Shown one piece after another: positions 1-8,296 of a stretch of 64,000 nucleotides of DNA. The notes beneath the pieces were generated by a model. The model was not told the origin of the DNA and ran no database searches. It saw only the letters and a program-made list of their open reading frames with translations. Both the position numbers and the translations under genes were made by a program. Origin of the DNA: Roseomonas populi. GTDB taxonomy: Bacteria > Pseudomonadota > Alphaproteobacteria > Acetobacterales > Acetobacteraceae. Positions within the stretch are counted from its first letter, which is position 1, and every line of letters starts with the position of its first letter. The stretch spans positions 62,001-126,000 of the forward strand of contig NZ_JANJOU010000010.1 of NCBI RefSeq assembly GCF_024594815.1. Reading direction: 5' to 3'.

Positions 1-186
1 CTGCTCGCCACCGTGGACGACCCCGCCTCGGGCCGCACCGTGCTGGACGGGATCCGCGACACCCCGCGGCCCCGTCTCGACGGCCGCAACGCCTCGCCCG
101 GGCAGGTCAATCTCGGCAGCCTGCAATTCGGGCTGGGCCGCAACGGCTGGCGACTGACCACGATCTATCGGGGTCCCGCGGAGTAG
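1..186 (+). CDS. C-terminal fragment of an unrecognised protein (cut by window edge)
   Basis: Reading frame 1 is open from the first base and closes at TAG 184-186, giving 61 residues that end in GWRLTTIYRGPAE. The start lies outside the window. The composition (Gly/Arg/Leu rich with an aromatic tail) is like a real soluble protein, but I do not recognise the family. A possible minus-strand reading frame ends only 2 bp away at 189, which would be an ordinary convergent arrangement if both are genes. Confidence 0.55.
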   Translation: MLATVDDPASGRTVLDGIRDTPRPRLDGRNASPGQVNLGSLQFGLGRNGWRLTTIYRGPAE

Positions 187-820
187 CGCTAGGTCTGGTC
201 GCGGGCCGCGCGCGTGGCCGCGACTACGCGGCCGTCCCGGTCGATGCGCCATCCCAGGCGCTCTGGCGCGGCACCGCTCGTCGGTGTCCATCGCTCGGCC
301 GTGAGGAGGCCTTCACGCCCGTCCCAGGAGGGGGCGCCGGACGCTTCGACGTTGTTCCAGCAGGAGGAGAGGAGCAGCCCGACGGCCTCCCGGGCGTGAG
401 GGCGGAGGCTGACGACGTGCAGCATCTCCTCCTGCCCGGCCCCGCACATCCCGCCGGGCGTGCCAGGCCGGGATTGATAGGTTAGGAGGAGGATGAGGGC
501 CGCGCCGGGACGACGCCACCCTGCCGTTCCTGTACGACGAGGAGGCGGCGCTTCTCCGGCAGCAGAACAGCGCGTTCCTCGAAAAGGCGCGGGATGCCGC
601 CGGGACCGCTGCCTGACGATTCGGCGGTCCGCCGGGTCCCAGCCATTCACAGGTCGATGCGGTCAGCTCGGCGGCACGACCAGATCCGTCGAGCGCCCAA
701 GGGGGCGCAGGGGACCTCGTCAGCAGGCGTCCAGCACGGGCCTGGGAGGTTGCTGGTGTTCCTGTCGCCAACGACATCGAGGGCAGCTGACCGCGCACCA
801 CCCTCCTTCCAGGATCCGCG
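187..820. other. 634 bp with no intact gene; two possible gene remnants
   Basis: No complete gene is convincing here. Two stretches look like decayed coding sequence. On the minus strand, a frame ending at 189 has a plausible tail of about 90 residues (segments such as CGAGQEEMLHVVSLRPHA and RLGWRIDRDGRVVAATRAA), but its upstream part becomes Arg/Pro-rich and unconvincing. On the plus strand, about 494-616 reads as a typical helical C-terminus (FLYDEEAALLRQQNSAFLEK) with no start, because a TGA lies immediately upstream. These may be scars of past rearrangement. Neither is assigned a function. Confidence 0.35.
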
Positions 821-1465
821 TCAGCTGCTGTTCCTGGAACGGGTCATGGCTGACGAGAGCATCGGACGCATCCGGCTGTGGCCGAGCCACAGGAGGACAG
901 CGACACCTGCCAGGGCGGCCAGCACAGCCGCGCTGGGCTGCGTTCCGAGCCGCTGAGCGATCCAGCCACCAACGGCACCCGGCATCAGCACGACAGGCGC
1001 CCAGACAAGGGCAGAGAGGATGTTGGCTGTCTGGAAAGGCAGGTTCCGCATGCCGGTGACACCGGCCGCCAAGGGTGTCACGGCGCGCATCGGACCGATG
1101 AAGCGCCCGACGAACACTGCCCACCAGCCCCAGCGCCGGAACACCGTGGTGGACCAGGCATAGGCGCGCCAGCACGAGCGCGGCAGGCGGCGCCGGATGG
1201 CCTGCGGTCCGACCAGCCTGGCCAGCCAGTAACCCGCCGCGTCGCCCAGGATGCCGCCGGCCGCACAGGCAAGGAGCACGGGCCACGGGTCCACGAGGCC
1301 GCTCCCGATCAGGGCGCCCATCGCCAGGAGCAGCGCCGTGGAAGGCACGACGATGCTGATGACGGGGAAGGATTCCAAGAACGCAATGAGGAAGGTGGCG
1401 GGAGCCGCCCATACGGTGTTGGCCCCCACCCAGGTCGCGACGGCCGTTGTCCAGTCTTCGAACAT
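821..1465 (-). CDS. DedA/VTT-family membrane protein
   Basis: This 214-residue integral membrane protein has several hydrophobic segments. The N-terminal half includes the stretch FLIAFLESFPVISIVVPST, which resembles the conserved N-terminal DedA region (E and P residues in a re-entrant hydrophobic stretch). The middle contains FVGRFIGPMRAVTPLAAG, a close match to the DedA signature F-x-GRF-x-P-x-R. DedA proteins are linked to lipid scrambling, membrane homeostasis and envelope stress resistance in the inner membrane. Length is usual for the family. The start at 1465 gives MFEDWTTAVATWVG, a short amphipathic lead before the first hydrophobic segment. The CNNM-type gene lies upstream on the same strand, with about 80 bp between them. 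Confidence 0.85.
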   Translation of the reverse strand: MFEDWTTAVATWVGANTVWAAPATFLIAFLESFPVISIVVPSTALLLAMGALIGSGLVDPWPVLLACAAGGILGDAAGYWLARLVGPQAIRRRLPRSCWRAYAWSTTVFRRWGWWAVFVGRFIGPMRAVTPLAAGVTGMRNLPFQTANILSALVWAPVVLMPGAVGGWIAQRLGTQPSAAVLAALAGVAVLLWLGHSRMRPMLSSAMTRSRNSS

Positions 1466-1545
1466 GGGCGGGCGCTACCATGAGGCACTCGCACATGTCA
1501 CGGAGTTAATGTTCGCCCCGTGGCGGGCCGCAGGCTGCCCCGGGC

Positions 1546-2937
1546 CTATCGCAGGGGCGTACCACTCCCTGGCCGATGGGTGGCGAGCACGGCGGCAGCC
1601 TCTATCGGCGCGGCGAGCACCTTGTCGATCCGACGGCCGTCGAGGTCGATTACTTCGAAGCGCCAGCCATCCACCTCCACCGCCTCGCCGACACCGGGCA
1701 GGCGCCGCATGGCGTCGAGCACAAAGCCAGCGACCGTTTGGTAGGAGCGGTCGGAGGGGATGGTGAGGCGGAGAGTCTCCACCATCTCGTCGGCAGGCAT
1801 CCAGCCCGCGAGCAACCAGGAGCCGTCCTCGCGCTGGACGGCCGCCTGCTCGTCACCGGGATCCTCGTCGGAACGGAAGCCACCGACGATGGCGCCCGTC
1901 AGGTCCGTCGGCGTGACCAGCCCCTCGAAATGGCCGTACTCGTCATGGACCAACGCCATCGGCACCTCGGCGCTGCGCAGGGTCGAGAGGATCTCCAGCG
2001 CCTCCGCCGTGTCCGGCACGATGGGCGCGGTCCGGGCCATGGCGCGCGGGTCCAGCGCCTCGCCGCGCAGCATCGCGGCCAGCAGCTCGCGCGACTGCAC
2101 CACGCCGATGACGATGTCGGGGGAGCCGTCGATGACGGGAAGGCGCGAATGCGCGGTCCGCATCAGCACCTCCTTCATGGCGTCGGGGCTTCCGGCCGCG
2201 TTGATCCAGTCCACCTCGCCGCGTGGCGTCATCACACCCTTTACGGGGCGGTCGCCGAGGCGCAGCACGCCCGCGATCATGTGCCGCTCCACGGTCTCGA
2301 TGGAGCCGTGCCGCTCCGCCTCGGCGACGAGGGAGCGCACGTCATCTTCCGTCACCTTCTCCTCCGGCTCCTCGCCGCGCCCCATCAGGCGGAAGATGAG
2401 GCTGGTGGAATTGTCCAGCAGCCAGACCAGCGGGGCGGCGACCCTGGACACCACCGTCATCAGGGGCGCCATGGTGCAGGCCAGGCCCTCGGCGTTGCTC
2501 AGGGCCAGGCGCTTGGGCACCAGTTCGCCGGCCACGATGGAGAGGTAGGTCACCACGGCCACGACGCCGCCGAACCCGACCGGCTCGGCCACGGACAGGG
2601 GCACACCCAGCCCGGCCAGCCACGCCGTGAGACGCCCACCAAGTGTAGAGCCGGAAAAGGCGCCCGCCAGTACGCCGACGAGGGTGATGCCGATCTGGAC
2701 GGTCGACAGGAAGCGCCCGGGATCGGAAGCCAGGGCGAGGGCGGCCCTGGCGCCTGGCCGTCCCTCCTCTGCCATCGCCCTGAGCCTGGGGCGGCGGGCC
2801 GAGACCACTGCAAGCTCGGAAAGGGAGAAGACCCCGTTCAGGACGATGAGAACAACGACGACGGCGATCTCGAACAGAACAGCCTCCAGCTGATGCGAGC
2901 CGCCTATATGCGAGCGCCCAGCTCTCTGACCAACCAC
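1546..2937 (-). CDS. Hemolysin-family CNNM/CorC-type protein (DUF21-CBS-CorC/HlyC)
   Basis: This 463-residue protein has the three-part architecture of the HlyC/CorC (TlyC-like) family. The N-terminal DUF21/CNNM membrane domain covers roughly residues 18-200 and includes the LNGVFSLSELAVVSARRPRL segment. A pair of CBS domains follows at roughly 215-345, including MTPRGEVDWI and the DEYGHFEGLVTPTDL stretch. The CorC_HlyC transporter-associated domain is at the C-terminus, with GWMPADEM and RRLPGVGEAVEVDGWRFEVIDL in pieces. The family is linked to Mg2+/Co2+ transport or its regulation; 'hemolysin' is a historic name. The first 17 residues are not hydrophobic and the apparent start is GTG, so the true start may be slightly downstream. 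It is probably a standalone transcription unit or co-transcribed with the DedA gene. Confidence 0.87.
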   Translation of the reverse strand: MVGQRAGRSHIGGSHQLEAVLFEIAVVVVLIVLNGVFSLSELAVVSARRPRLRAMAEEGRPGARAALALASDPGRFLSTVQIGITLVGVLAGAFSGSTLGGRLTAWLAGLGVPLSVAEPVGFGGVVAVVTYLSIVAGELVPKRLALSNAEGLACTMAPLMTVVSRVAAPLVWLLDNSTSLIFRLMGRGEEPEEKVTEDDVRSLVAEAERHGSIETVERHMIAGVLRLGDRPVKGVMTPRGEVDWINAAGSPDAMKEVLMRTAHSRLPVIDGSPDIVIGVVQSRELLAAMLRGEALDPRAMARTAPIVPDTAEALEILSTLRSAEVPMALVHDEYGHFEGLVTPTDLTGAIVGGFRSDEDPGDEQAAVQREDGSWLLAGWMPADEMVETLRLTIPSDRSYQTVAGFVLDAMRRLPGVGEAVEVDGWRFEVIDLDGRRIDKVLAAPIEAAAVLATHRPGSGTPLR

Positions 2938-3725
2938 ATTGGTTCGAACACCAGGGAAGGAGTTAGCGCATCAGTCGCAGCGTTCCCACCAGCGGGAAAT
3001 CGGAGGTCGACTTCTGGAGATTGTGCAGCTGTGTGGTGAGCACCAAACATGCAGGCACTTCCGAGCATACCTTTCCTGGGCTGCACGAACCCATCCGCAC
3101 CGCAGCAGAGCAATCTGCTTGATCTGACCAGCTTACAGCTCCCTTACGTCTCGCCTCGCGGACGGCTGCACACCGGTGCATCGGCCAATCCGATCGACTT
3201 CTCGTGGTGCCTCCTGAAGCCAAGGTCCCGCAGGCTCGATGTCTGTAGGAACCGTGCCTGCATTTGGTGCATCGAGGGCGATGGGTGCGGTTCTGAACCC
3301 TCCGCAAAGACCGCTCTTCCGTGGCACGACCGCCCTGCACTGATGGCATGGTGCCGCCATGGAACAGCTATTGGTACTGCGGCCATAAGATCGAATGTTT
3401 CGCGCTAGACGGAAAGCTTCGCATATATGCGCTCGAGAAGATGTCGCAGAGCAATACTGTAATGGGCTTCGTGTATATTTTTCCAGCTTATGACGAAGCG
3501 CCGCTCTGAACCTTGTGAGGGGGAAAGCCCGTCAATACGGTGCGCCCCATTCGGGAGAGGTACGTCCGAGCGCACGCGACCGCGGCGATGGTCAGTTCCG
3601 AACATGAGAGCCTGATGCAGGGAACCGACATCCCCTCCGGCAAGCATGTTCTGAGCACCGTCGGCTGTCGTCTGCTCAAGGACCTCCGCATGCATTCCAG
3701 GTCCCGAGTTTGAGGGTGGAGGGTC
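2938..3725. other. 788 bp intergenic region, no gene recognised
   Basis: Short overlapping frames exist on both strands, but none has a convincing composition, family motif or start signal. The region separates the divergent CNNM-type gene (minus) and tctB (plus) and so should hold both promoters. A tctC solute-binding gene, usual directly before tctB, is absent. The sequence around 3,380-3,500 is less GC-rich than its neighbours. Confidence 0.5.
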
Positions 3726-4343
3726 ATGAAGGTAGGCGTCAAAGATCTGTGGGCAGGAGGCATACTCATCTTCCTTGCCCTGCTGGGTCTCTTCATCAAC
3801 GGGGGCCTCCTGGGGATTGGGCTGGAGTCCCATGCGCTCGGAACAGCGCGTCGCATGGGGCCGGGCTACATGCCCATGCTCGTCTTCTGGCTGCAGCTCG
3901 GCCTCGGTTGCCTCGTCGTCTTCAACGCATTCAGCAACGGACCCGATCCGCTGGAGCGCTGGACGAAGCTGGACCTCACGACCCTGGCCATCAGCGTCAG
4001 CTCCGGCGTGATCCTCTGGCGGGTGATGGAGGCGATCGGCCTCAACAACAACTATATCCAGGTCGGCGCTCCCTGTTTCGTCGCCATGGCCGTCCTCGCC
4101 ATCTCGCCCGCCTGGCGCCCACTCGGTCTCGTGCTCGCGTCCTTCGCGATTTTCGGTCTCCTTCTCGAGCCGCTGGGACTGATCCTGGCGCTGGTGGGAC
4201 TGTGCGTCGTCTCGGCGCTGGCAGACCGTGACCACAACCCGGTCAGCGTGATCGGGATGACAGTCTCCCTCTGTATCATCTGCTGGTTCGTCTTCATCTA
4301 CGAACTCGATATCCGCGTGCCGCTATGGCCGACCATTTTCTGA
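3726..4343 (+). CDS. tctB: Tripartite tricarboxylate transporter, small membrane subunit TctB
   Basis: This 205-residue protein matches TctB in size (150-200 residues, four membrane segments) and in its position just before tctA. Hydrophobic segments are visible near residues 10-35, 50-70, 95-115 and 125-200. The motif RRMGPGYMP is the signature region of TctB, where an R-x-MGPG-x-[FY]-P loop follows the first helix. TctB partners TctA in an inner-membrane secondary transporter for citrate, tricarboxylates or related acids, fed by a periplasmic TctC/Bug protein. The start is ATG at 3726, and tctA begins 32 bp after the stop, so the two are almost certainly co-transcribed. No tctC is adjacent, so the substrate cannot be told from context. 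Confidence 0.9.
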   Translation: MKVGVKDLWAGGILIFLALLGLFINGGLLGIGLESHALGTARRMGPGYMPMLVFWLQLGLGCLVVFNAFSNGPDPLERWTKLDLTTLAISVSSGVILWRVMEAIGLNNNYIQVGAPCFVAMAVLAISPAWRPLGLVLASFAIFGLLLEPLGLILALVGLCVVSALADRDHNPVSVIGMTVSLCIICWFVFIYELDIRVPLWPTIF

Positions 4344-4375
4344 GCCGCCAGGGATAGGGAAGGCCAAAACAACCC

Positions 4376-5875
4376 ATGGAACTGCTATCCAATCTGGCGC
4401 ACGGCTTCTCCGTCGCGATGTCGATGGACAACCTGATCTTCGCGCTGCTCGGCGCGTTGATCGGGACGGCGATCGGCGTGCTGCCCGGCATCGGTCCGGT
4501 CGCCACCATCTCGCTGCTGCTGCCCGTGACGTTCGGGCAGCCCGCGACAACCGCCATCATCATGCTCGCCGGCATCTACTACGGCGCGCAGTACGGCGGC
4601 TCCACCACCGCCATCCTGTTAAACCTGCCCGGCGAGGTCTCCTCGGTGGTCACGGCGCTCGACGGCTACAAGATGGCACGTCGGGGTCGGGCTGGCGCGG
4701 CGCTCACTATCGCGGCCTGTGGATCCTTCTTCGCGGGTTCCGTAGCCACGCTGCTCGTCGCCTGGTCTGGCCCGGCGCTGACTTCGGTGGCGCTCTCCTT
4801 CGGCCCGGCGGACTACTTCTCGCTCATGCTGCTCGGCCTGATCATCTCCGCGGTGCTGGCCCAGGGCTCGGTCCTGAAGTCCATCGCCATGGTGGTGCTC
4901 GGCGTCGCCCTCGGCCTGGTGGGCACGGACGTGCAGACCGGCCAGCAGCGCTTCACCTTCGGCGTGCCTGAGCTCTCCGACGGCCTGGGCTTCGTGTCCA
5001 TCGCCATGGGCATCTTCGGCATCGGCGAGATCATCCTGAACCTGGAGCGCCCCGAGGCCCGCTCGGTCATGTCCGGCAAGGTCGGCAGCCTGTGGCTGAC
5101 CCGCGAGGAGTTCCGCCGGTCGGTTCCGTCCGTGCTCCGCGGTACGGTGGTCGGCTCCGTGCTGGGCATCCTGCCCGGTGGTGGTGCGGCCCTGTCGGCC
5201 TTCGGCTCCTACATGATGGAGCGAAAGCTCTCGAAGTACGGCCATGAGTTCGGCAATGGCGCCATCGAGGGCGTGGCCGGTCCGGAGTCCGCGAACAACG
5301 CGGCCGCCCAGACCAGCTTCATCCCGCTGCTGACGCTGGGCATCCCGGCCAATGCCGTGATGGCGCTGATGGTCGGCGCGCTGATCATCCAGGGCATCCA
5401 GCCCGGCCCCCGCATGGTGGAGGCCCAGCCGGATCTGTTCTGGGGCCTGATCTGCTCCATGTGGATCGGCAACCTGATGCTGCTCGTCATCAACCTGCCG
5501 CTCATCGGCATGTGGGTGAAGCTGCTGGCGGTGCCCTACAAGTACCTCTACCCGGCGATCCTCGTGTTCTGCGCCATCGGAGTGTACTCGCTGAACAACT
5601 CGGTCTTCGACGTCTACCAGACCCTGTTCTTCGGCATTCTCGGCTACATCTTCTCCAAGCTCCGGATGGAGGCCGCCCCTCTCCTCATCGGCTTCGTGCT
5701 CGGCCCGATGATGGAGGAGCACCTGCGCCGCGCCATGCTGCTCTCCCGCGGCGACCCGACCATCTTTGTGGAGCGCCCGATCAGCGCAACGCTGATCGTG
5801 CTGTGCGCCATCACACTGTTGGCCATGCTCCTGCCGGGCCTGCGTAAGGGCAAGGACAAGGCCCTGGCCGAGTAG
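4376..5875 (+). CDS. tctA: Tripartite tricarboxylate transporter, large permease subunit TctA
   Basis: The 499 residues match the usual TctA length of about 500, with about 12 hydrophobic segments. Typical TctA signatures are visible: ALIGTAIGVLPGIGPVATI near residues 27-45, the IYYGAQYGGSTTAILLNLPG region near 63-83, and a second-half PGGGAALSAF near 264-273 followed by GVAGPESANNAA. The repeat of the first and second halves is the family's internal duplication. TctA is the translocating permease of the TctABC system. The gene follows tctB by 32 bp and is followed by a clear intrinsic terminator at 5900-5934, which closes the operon. The facing two-component system resembles the TctDE type, so regulation by it is likely but inferred. 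Confidence 0.95.
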   Translation: MELLSNLAHGFSVAMSMDNLIFALLGALIGTAIGVLPGIGPVATISLLLPVTFGQPATTAIIMLAGIYYGAQYGGSTTAILLNLPGEVSSVVTALDGYKMARRGRAGAALTIAACGSFFAGSVATLLVAWSGPALTSVALSFGPADYFSLMLLGLIISAVLAQGSVLKSIAMVVLGVALGLVGTDVQTGQQRFTFGVPELSDGLGFVSIAMGIFGIGEIILNLERPEARSVMSGKVGSLWLTREEFRRSVPSVLRGTVVGSVLGILPGGGAALSAFGSYMMERKLSKYGHEFGNGAIEGVAGPESANNAAAQTSFIPLLTLGIPANAVMALMVGALIIQGIQPGPRMVEAQPDLFWGLICSMWIGNLMLLVINLPLIGMWVKLLAVPYKYLYPAILVFCAIGVYSLNNSVFDVYQTLFFGILGYIFSKLRMEAAPLLIGFVLGPMMEEHLRRAMLLSRGDPTIFVERPISATLIVLCAITLLAMLLPGLRKGKDKALAE

Positions 5876-5899
5876 GCGACCAGTGGCTGACAAGAATGC

Positions 5900-5934
5900 G
5901 GCGCCCCGGGACAACCGGGGCGCCCTTTTCTTTT
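5900..5934 (+). terminator. Rho-independent terminator of tctBA
   Basis: A perfect 10-bp stem, GGCGCCCCGG (5900-5909) with CCGGGGCGCC (5915-5924), closes a 5-nt loop and is followed by CTTTTCTTTT. It starts 25 bp after the tctA stop and lies between convergent tctA and the histidine kinase gene. Confidence 0.92.
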
Positions 5935-6000
5935 CAGGGTTCTCGCGATCTCTCGCTCTCGCCTATCGGCGCGCCGCTATTGGCACCTTTGGCTGCGGTC

Positions 6001-7362
6001 TCAGCCGTGCTGGTCCATGGGGAAGGTCCAGGTCACCACCAAGCCTGGTGCCGCATCTGCCATCGTGATCTCGGAGCCGTGGGCGCTTGCTACGGCACGA
6101 ACGAAGCTCAATCCTAGACCCGCGCCTGGTACTGCAGCGGTCTGCGGCAGGCGTATGAAACGCTCAAAGACCATGTCACGCTGCTCTGCCGGAATGCCCG
6201 GGCCGTTGTCGGTGATCCGGATCTCGACGCCCACGTCCGTGGTGTGTGCCTGGAGGTCTACCCGCCCACCCGGACGAGCGTATTTCGTCGCGTTGTCGAC
6301 AAGGTTCCCGATTGCCTGGAAGATCAAGTTCTGGTCTCCCACGATGGTCAGGCCTGGCTGGATGTCGGTGCCCAGCTCCACGCACCGTTCTTCCGAGGCC
6401 GGGCCGAACGCCTCTGCAACGTCCGAGAGGACCTGCGTGAGATCCATGGCCCGCCTGACTGCCAAGCTGCCCCTGCTCTCGATGCGCGCGATCCGCAGGA
6501 CGGAGTCGAAAAGGGCAACCAGCTTCTCGGCCTCCTGGACAGCAGCATCGGCCTGGGGCGGCGCCTCGCCGGGAAGGGCTGCCCGGAGGTCACTCAGGTC
6601 GGCATGGAGCCGTGCAAGGGGTGTCCGGAGCTCATGGGCGATGGTGTCCGAGGCGCTTCGAAAGGAGTCCAGAAGCTGCTGGATCCGGTCCAGCATCAGG
6701 TTCAGCGTGATGGCAAGGTTGTCGAAGTCGTCGCCGCTCTCCCGTATCGGGATCCGCTCCTCCAGATGGCCCGACATGATCCGCCGCGCCGTCCTGCCGA
6801 TGGCATCCACCCTCTGCCCGATGACATAGCTCATCACTGCGCCACCCAGGAGGCCGAACGGGAAGGATCCCAGCACCAGCCAGGTGGCGGCGTTGGAGAG
6901 CGTGGCCCTGCGCTGGACGAGATCCTCGATATCGAAGCCGACGAGGAGGCGCTCGCCACCGGTAAGCTGGGAGTCGTAGACGAGTGCCGTATGGTCGTCA
7001 TTTTCTCCGTCGAGCCTCGTATCCGCCTCGATCTGCAGCCATTGCTCGTTGCTCCTCGGCGGCACATGCGCGAGGTTGCCTGCGAGGGTCTCTCCGGATG
7101 CGGAGATCAGGCTGTGGAAGGCCTTCCTGCCATCGTCGGAATGTCCTCTGGCAAGGAGAGCGGCAACAAGCGCGTCCGCGCCGCCAGAACGGTGCACGGC
7201 GTCCAGGACCCTCGCCTCGGCATAGACCGCGGTCTTGATGTCCTGCATCGGCCCGACGACGTTATGGAAAAAGTACATGAATATCATCAGCGCCACGGAT
7301 GCGCCGAACACCACGGTGTAGAGGAGTGTCGAGCGGAACGAGAGGCTGCTGGTGATCCTCAC
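6001..7362 (-). CDS. Sensor histidine kinase of an OmpR-type two-component system (TctE-like position)
   Basis: With the GTG start at 7362 the protein has 453 residues; its first base overlaps the response-regulator stop in a GTGA arrangement, so the two are translationally coupled. A first membrane helix (STLLYTVVFGASVALMIF) is near residues 9-28 and a second near 165-185, bracketing a periplasmic sensor domain. HAMP-like sequence follows. The H-box is HELRTPLARLHADL, the N-box NLVDNATKY, the G1 box DNGPGIP and the G2 box GAGLGLSF. It should autophosphorylate on the H-box histidine and pass phosphate to the neighbouring regulator. The facing tctBA operon and the kinase type (TctDE/QseBC-like) suggest sensing of organic acids, but this is inferred. 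It converges on tctBA with the terminator between. Confidence 0.9.
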   Translation of the reverse strand: MRITSSLSFRSTLLYTVVFGASVALMIFMYFFHNVVGPMQDIKTAVYAEARVLDAVHRSGGADALVAALLARGHSDDGRKAFHSLISASGETLAGNLAHVPPRSNEQWLQIEADTRLDGENDDHTALVYDSQLTGGERLLVGFDIEDLVQRRATLSNAATWLVLGSFPFGLLGGAVMSYVIGQRVDAIGRTARRIMSGHLEERIPIRESGDDFDNLAITLNLMLDRIQQLLDSFRSASDTIAHELRTPLARLHADLSDLRAALPGEAPPQADAAVQEAEKLVALFDSVLRIARIESRGSLAVRRAMDLTQVLSDVAEAFGPASEERCVELGTDIQPGLTIVGDQNLIFQAIGNLVDNATKYARPGGRVDLQAHTTDVGVEIRITDNGPGIPAEQRDMVFERFIRLPQTAAVPGAGLGLSFVRAVASAHGSEITMADAAPGLVVTWTFPMDQHG

Positions 7363-8036
7363 GGACCGTCCCTCAGGACGTAGCCCGAACCCCGGACCGT
7401 GTGGATCAGCTGCCTGGGGAAATCCCGGTCGATCTTCTGCCTGAGCTTGCTCATGAACTGATCGACGATGTTGGTCTGCGGCTCGAAGCTGTACTCCCAT
7501 ACCCGCTCGAGCAGCATGGACCTCGTGACGACCCGGTTGGCGCTGCGGGCGAGAACCTCGAGGAGGCGGAACTCCCGCGGGGTGAGCTCGATGGGTTTCC
7601 CGGACCGCTTCACAGTCCGGGCGAGCAGGTTGATCTCGAGGTCCGCCACCACGAGACGGGTCTCCTCGCTGCTTGCCCGCTGCCTGCGGCCCAGCACGGC
7701 CACCCGGGCAAGGAGTTCGGTCAGCGCGAAGGGCTTGGTCAGGTAGTCGTCCGCTCCGCTCTCCAGGCCGTGGACCCGCTCCTCGACGTCGCCCAGCGCG
7801 GTCAGCATCAGGACAGGAGTGTCGTTCCCCGCCCCGCGCAGCGTGCGGAGAAGGCTGATGCCGTCCAGTCGGGGCAGCATCCGGTCGAGGATGATGAGGT
7901 CGTAGTCCTCCAGCGTGGCCTGGATGAGGGCGCGCTTTCCGTCGTCGTGGTGGTCGACGATGTGGCCTGCCTCGCGCAGCCCCTTGGACACATAGGAAGC
8001 GACCCGCTCGTCGTCCTCAATCAGCAAAATCTGCAT
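7359..8036 (-). CDS. OmpR/PhoB-family response regulator (TctD-like position)
   Basis: From ATG 8036 (MQILLIEDDERVASYV) the protein has 225 residues, standard for the OmpR family. The receiver domain (1-115) has the acidic pair in IEDDE, the phospho-acceptor Asp in DLIILDRMLPRLDG (about residue 51), and the switch Thr and Lys in MLTALGD and YLTKPFAL. The C-terminal winged-helix domain (about 125-220) includes ELTPREFRLLEVLARSANRV and ends with HTVRGSGYVLRDGP, the typical recognition-helix and wing sequence. The open frame extends further upstream, but this start is the one that begins the receiver fold. It lies first in a two-gene operon with the kinase. Confidence 0.93.
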   Translation of the reverse strand: MQILLIEDDERVASYVSKGLREAGHIVDHHDDGKRALIQATLEDYDLIILDRMLPRLDGISLLRTLRGAGNDTPVLMLTALGDVEERVHGLESGADDYLTKPFALTELLARVAVLGRRQRASSEETRLVVADLEINLLARTVKRSGKPIELTPREFRLLEVLARSANRVVTRSMLLERVWEYSFEPQTNIVDQFMSKLRQKIDRDFPRQLIHTVRGSGYVLRDGP

Positions 8037-8296
8037 GCGGGCACCGTGCCCACGGGCGTCCGCGCTAAGCAAGTCTCACCGCCGGCCCGGAACATTTACG
8101 CGCGTAAATCTTCCACCCATCTGGCCGAGAATATCAGTGACTAGAGAGGGGCAATGGCCAACCCTTTCCTGTCCTCTCGCGCCCCTTCAACGTCACATCG
8201 ATCCGTGCCGTCCGGAGCCGGCAGGCCGGTCGGTCTGCGCAGGGTCATCGCTGGTTCACGGGCGGTCCTCGACTGCCTCCGGACGGCAGCAGCCCT

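Noticed and set aside
4619-5914. 431-residue minus-strand frame opposite tctA
   Set aside because: His/Gln/Glu-rich shadow; tctA is unmistakable.
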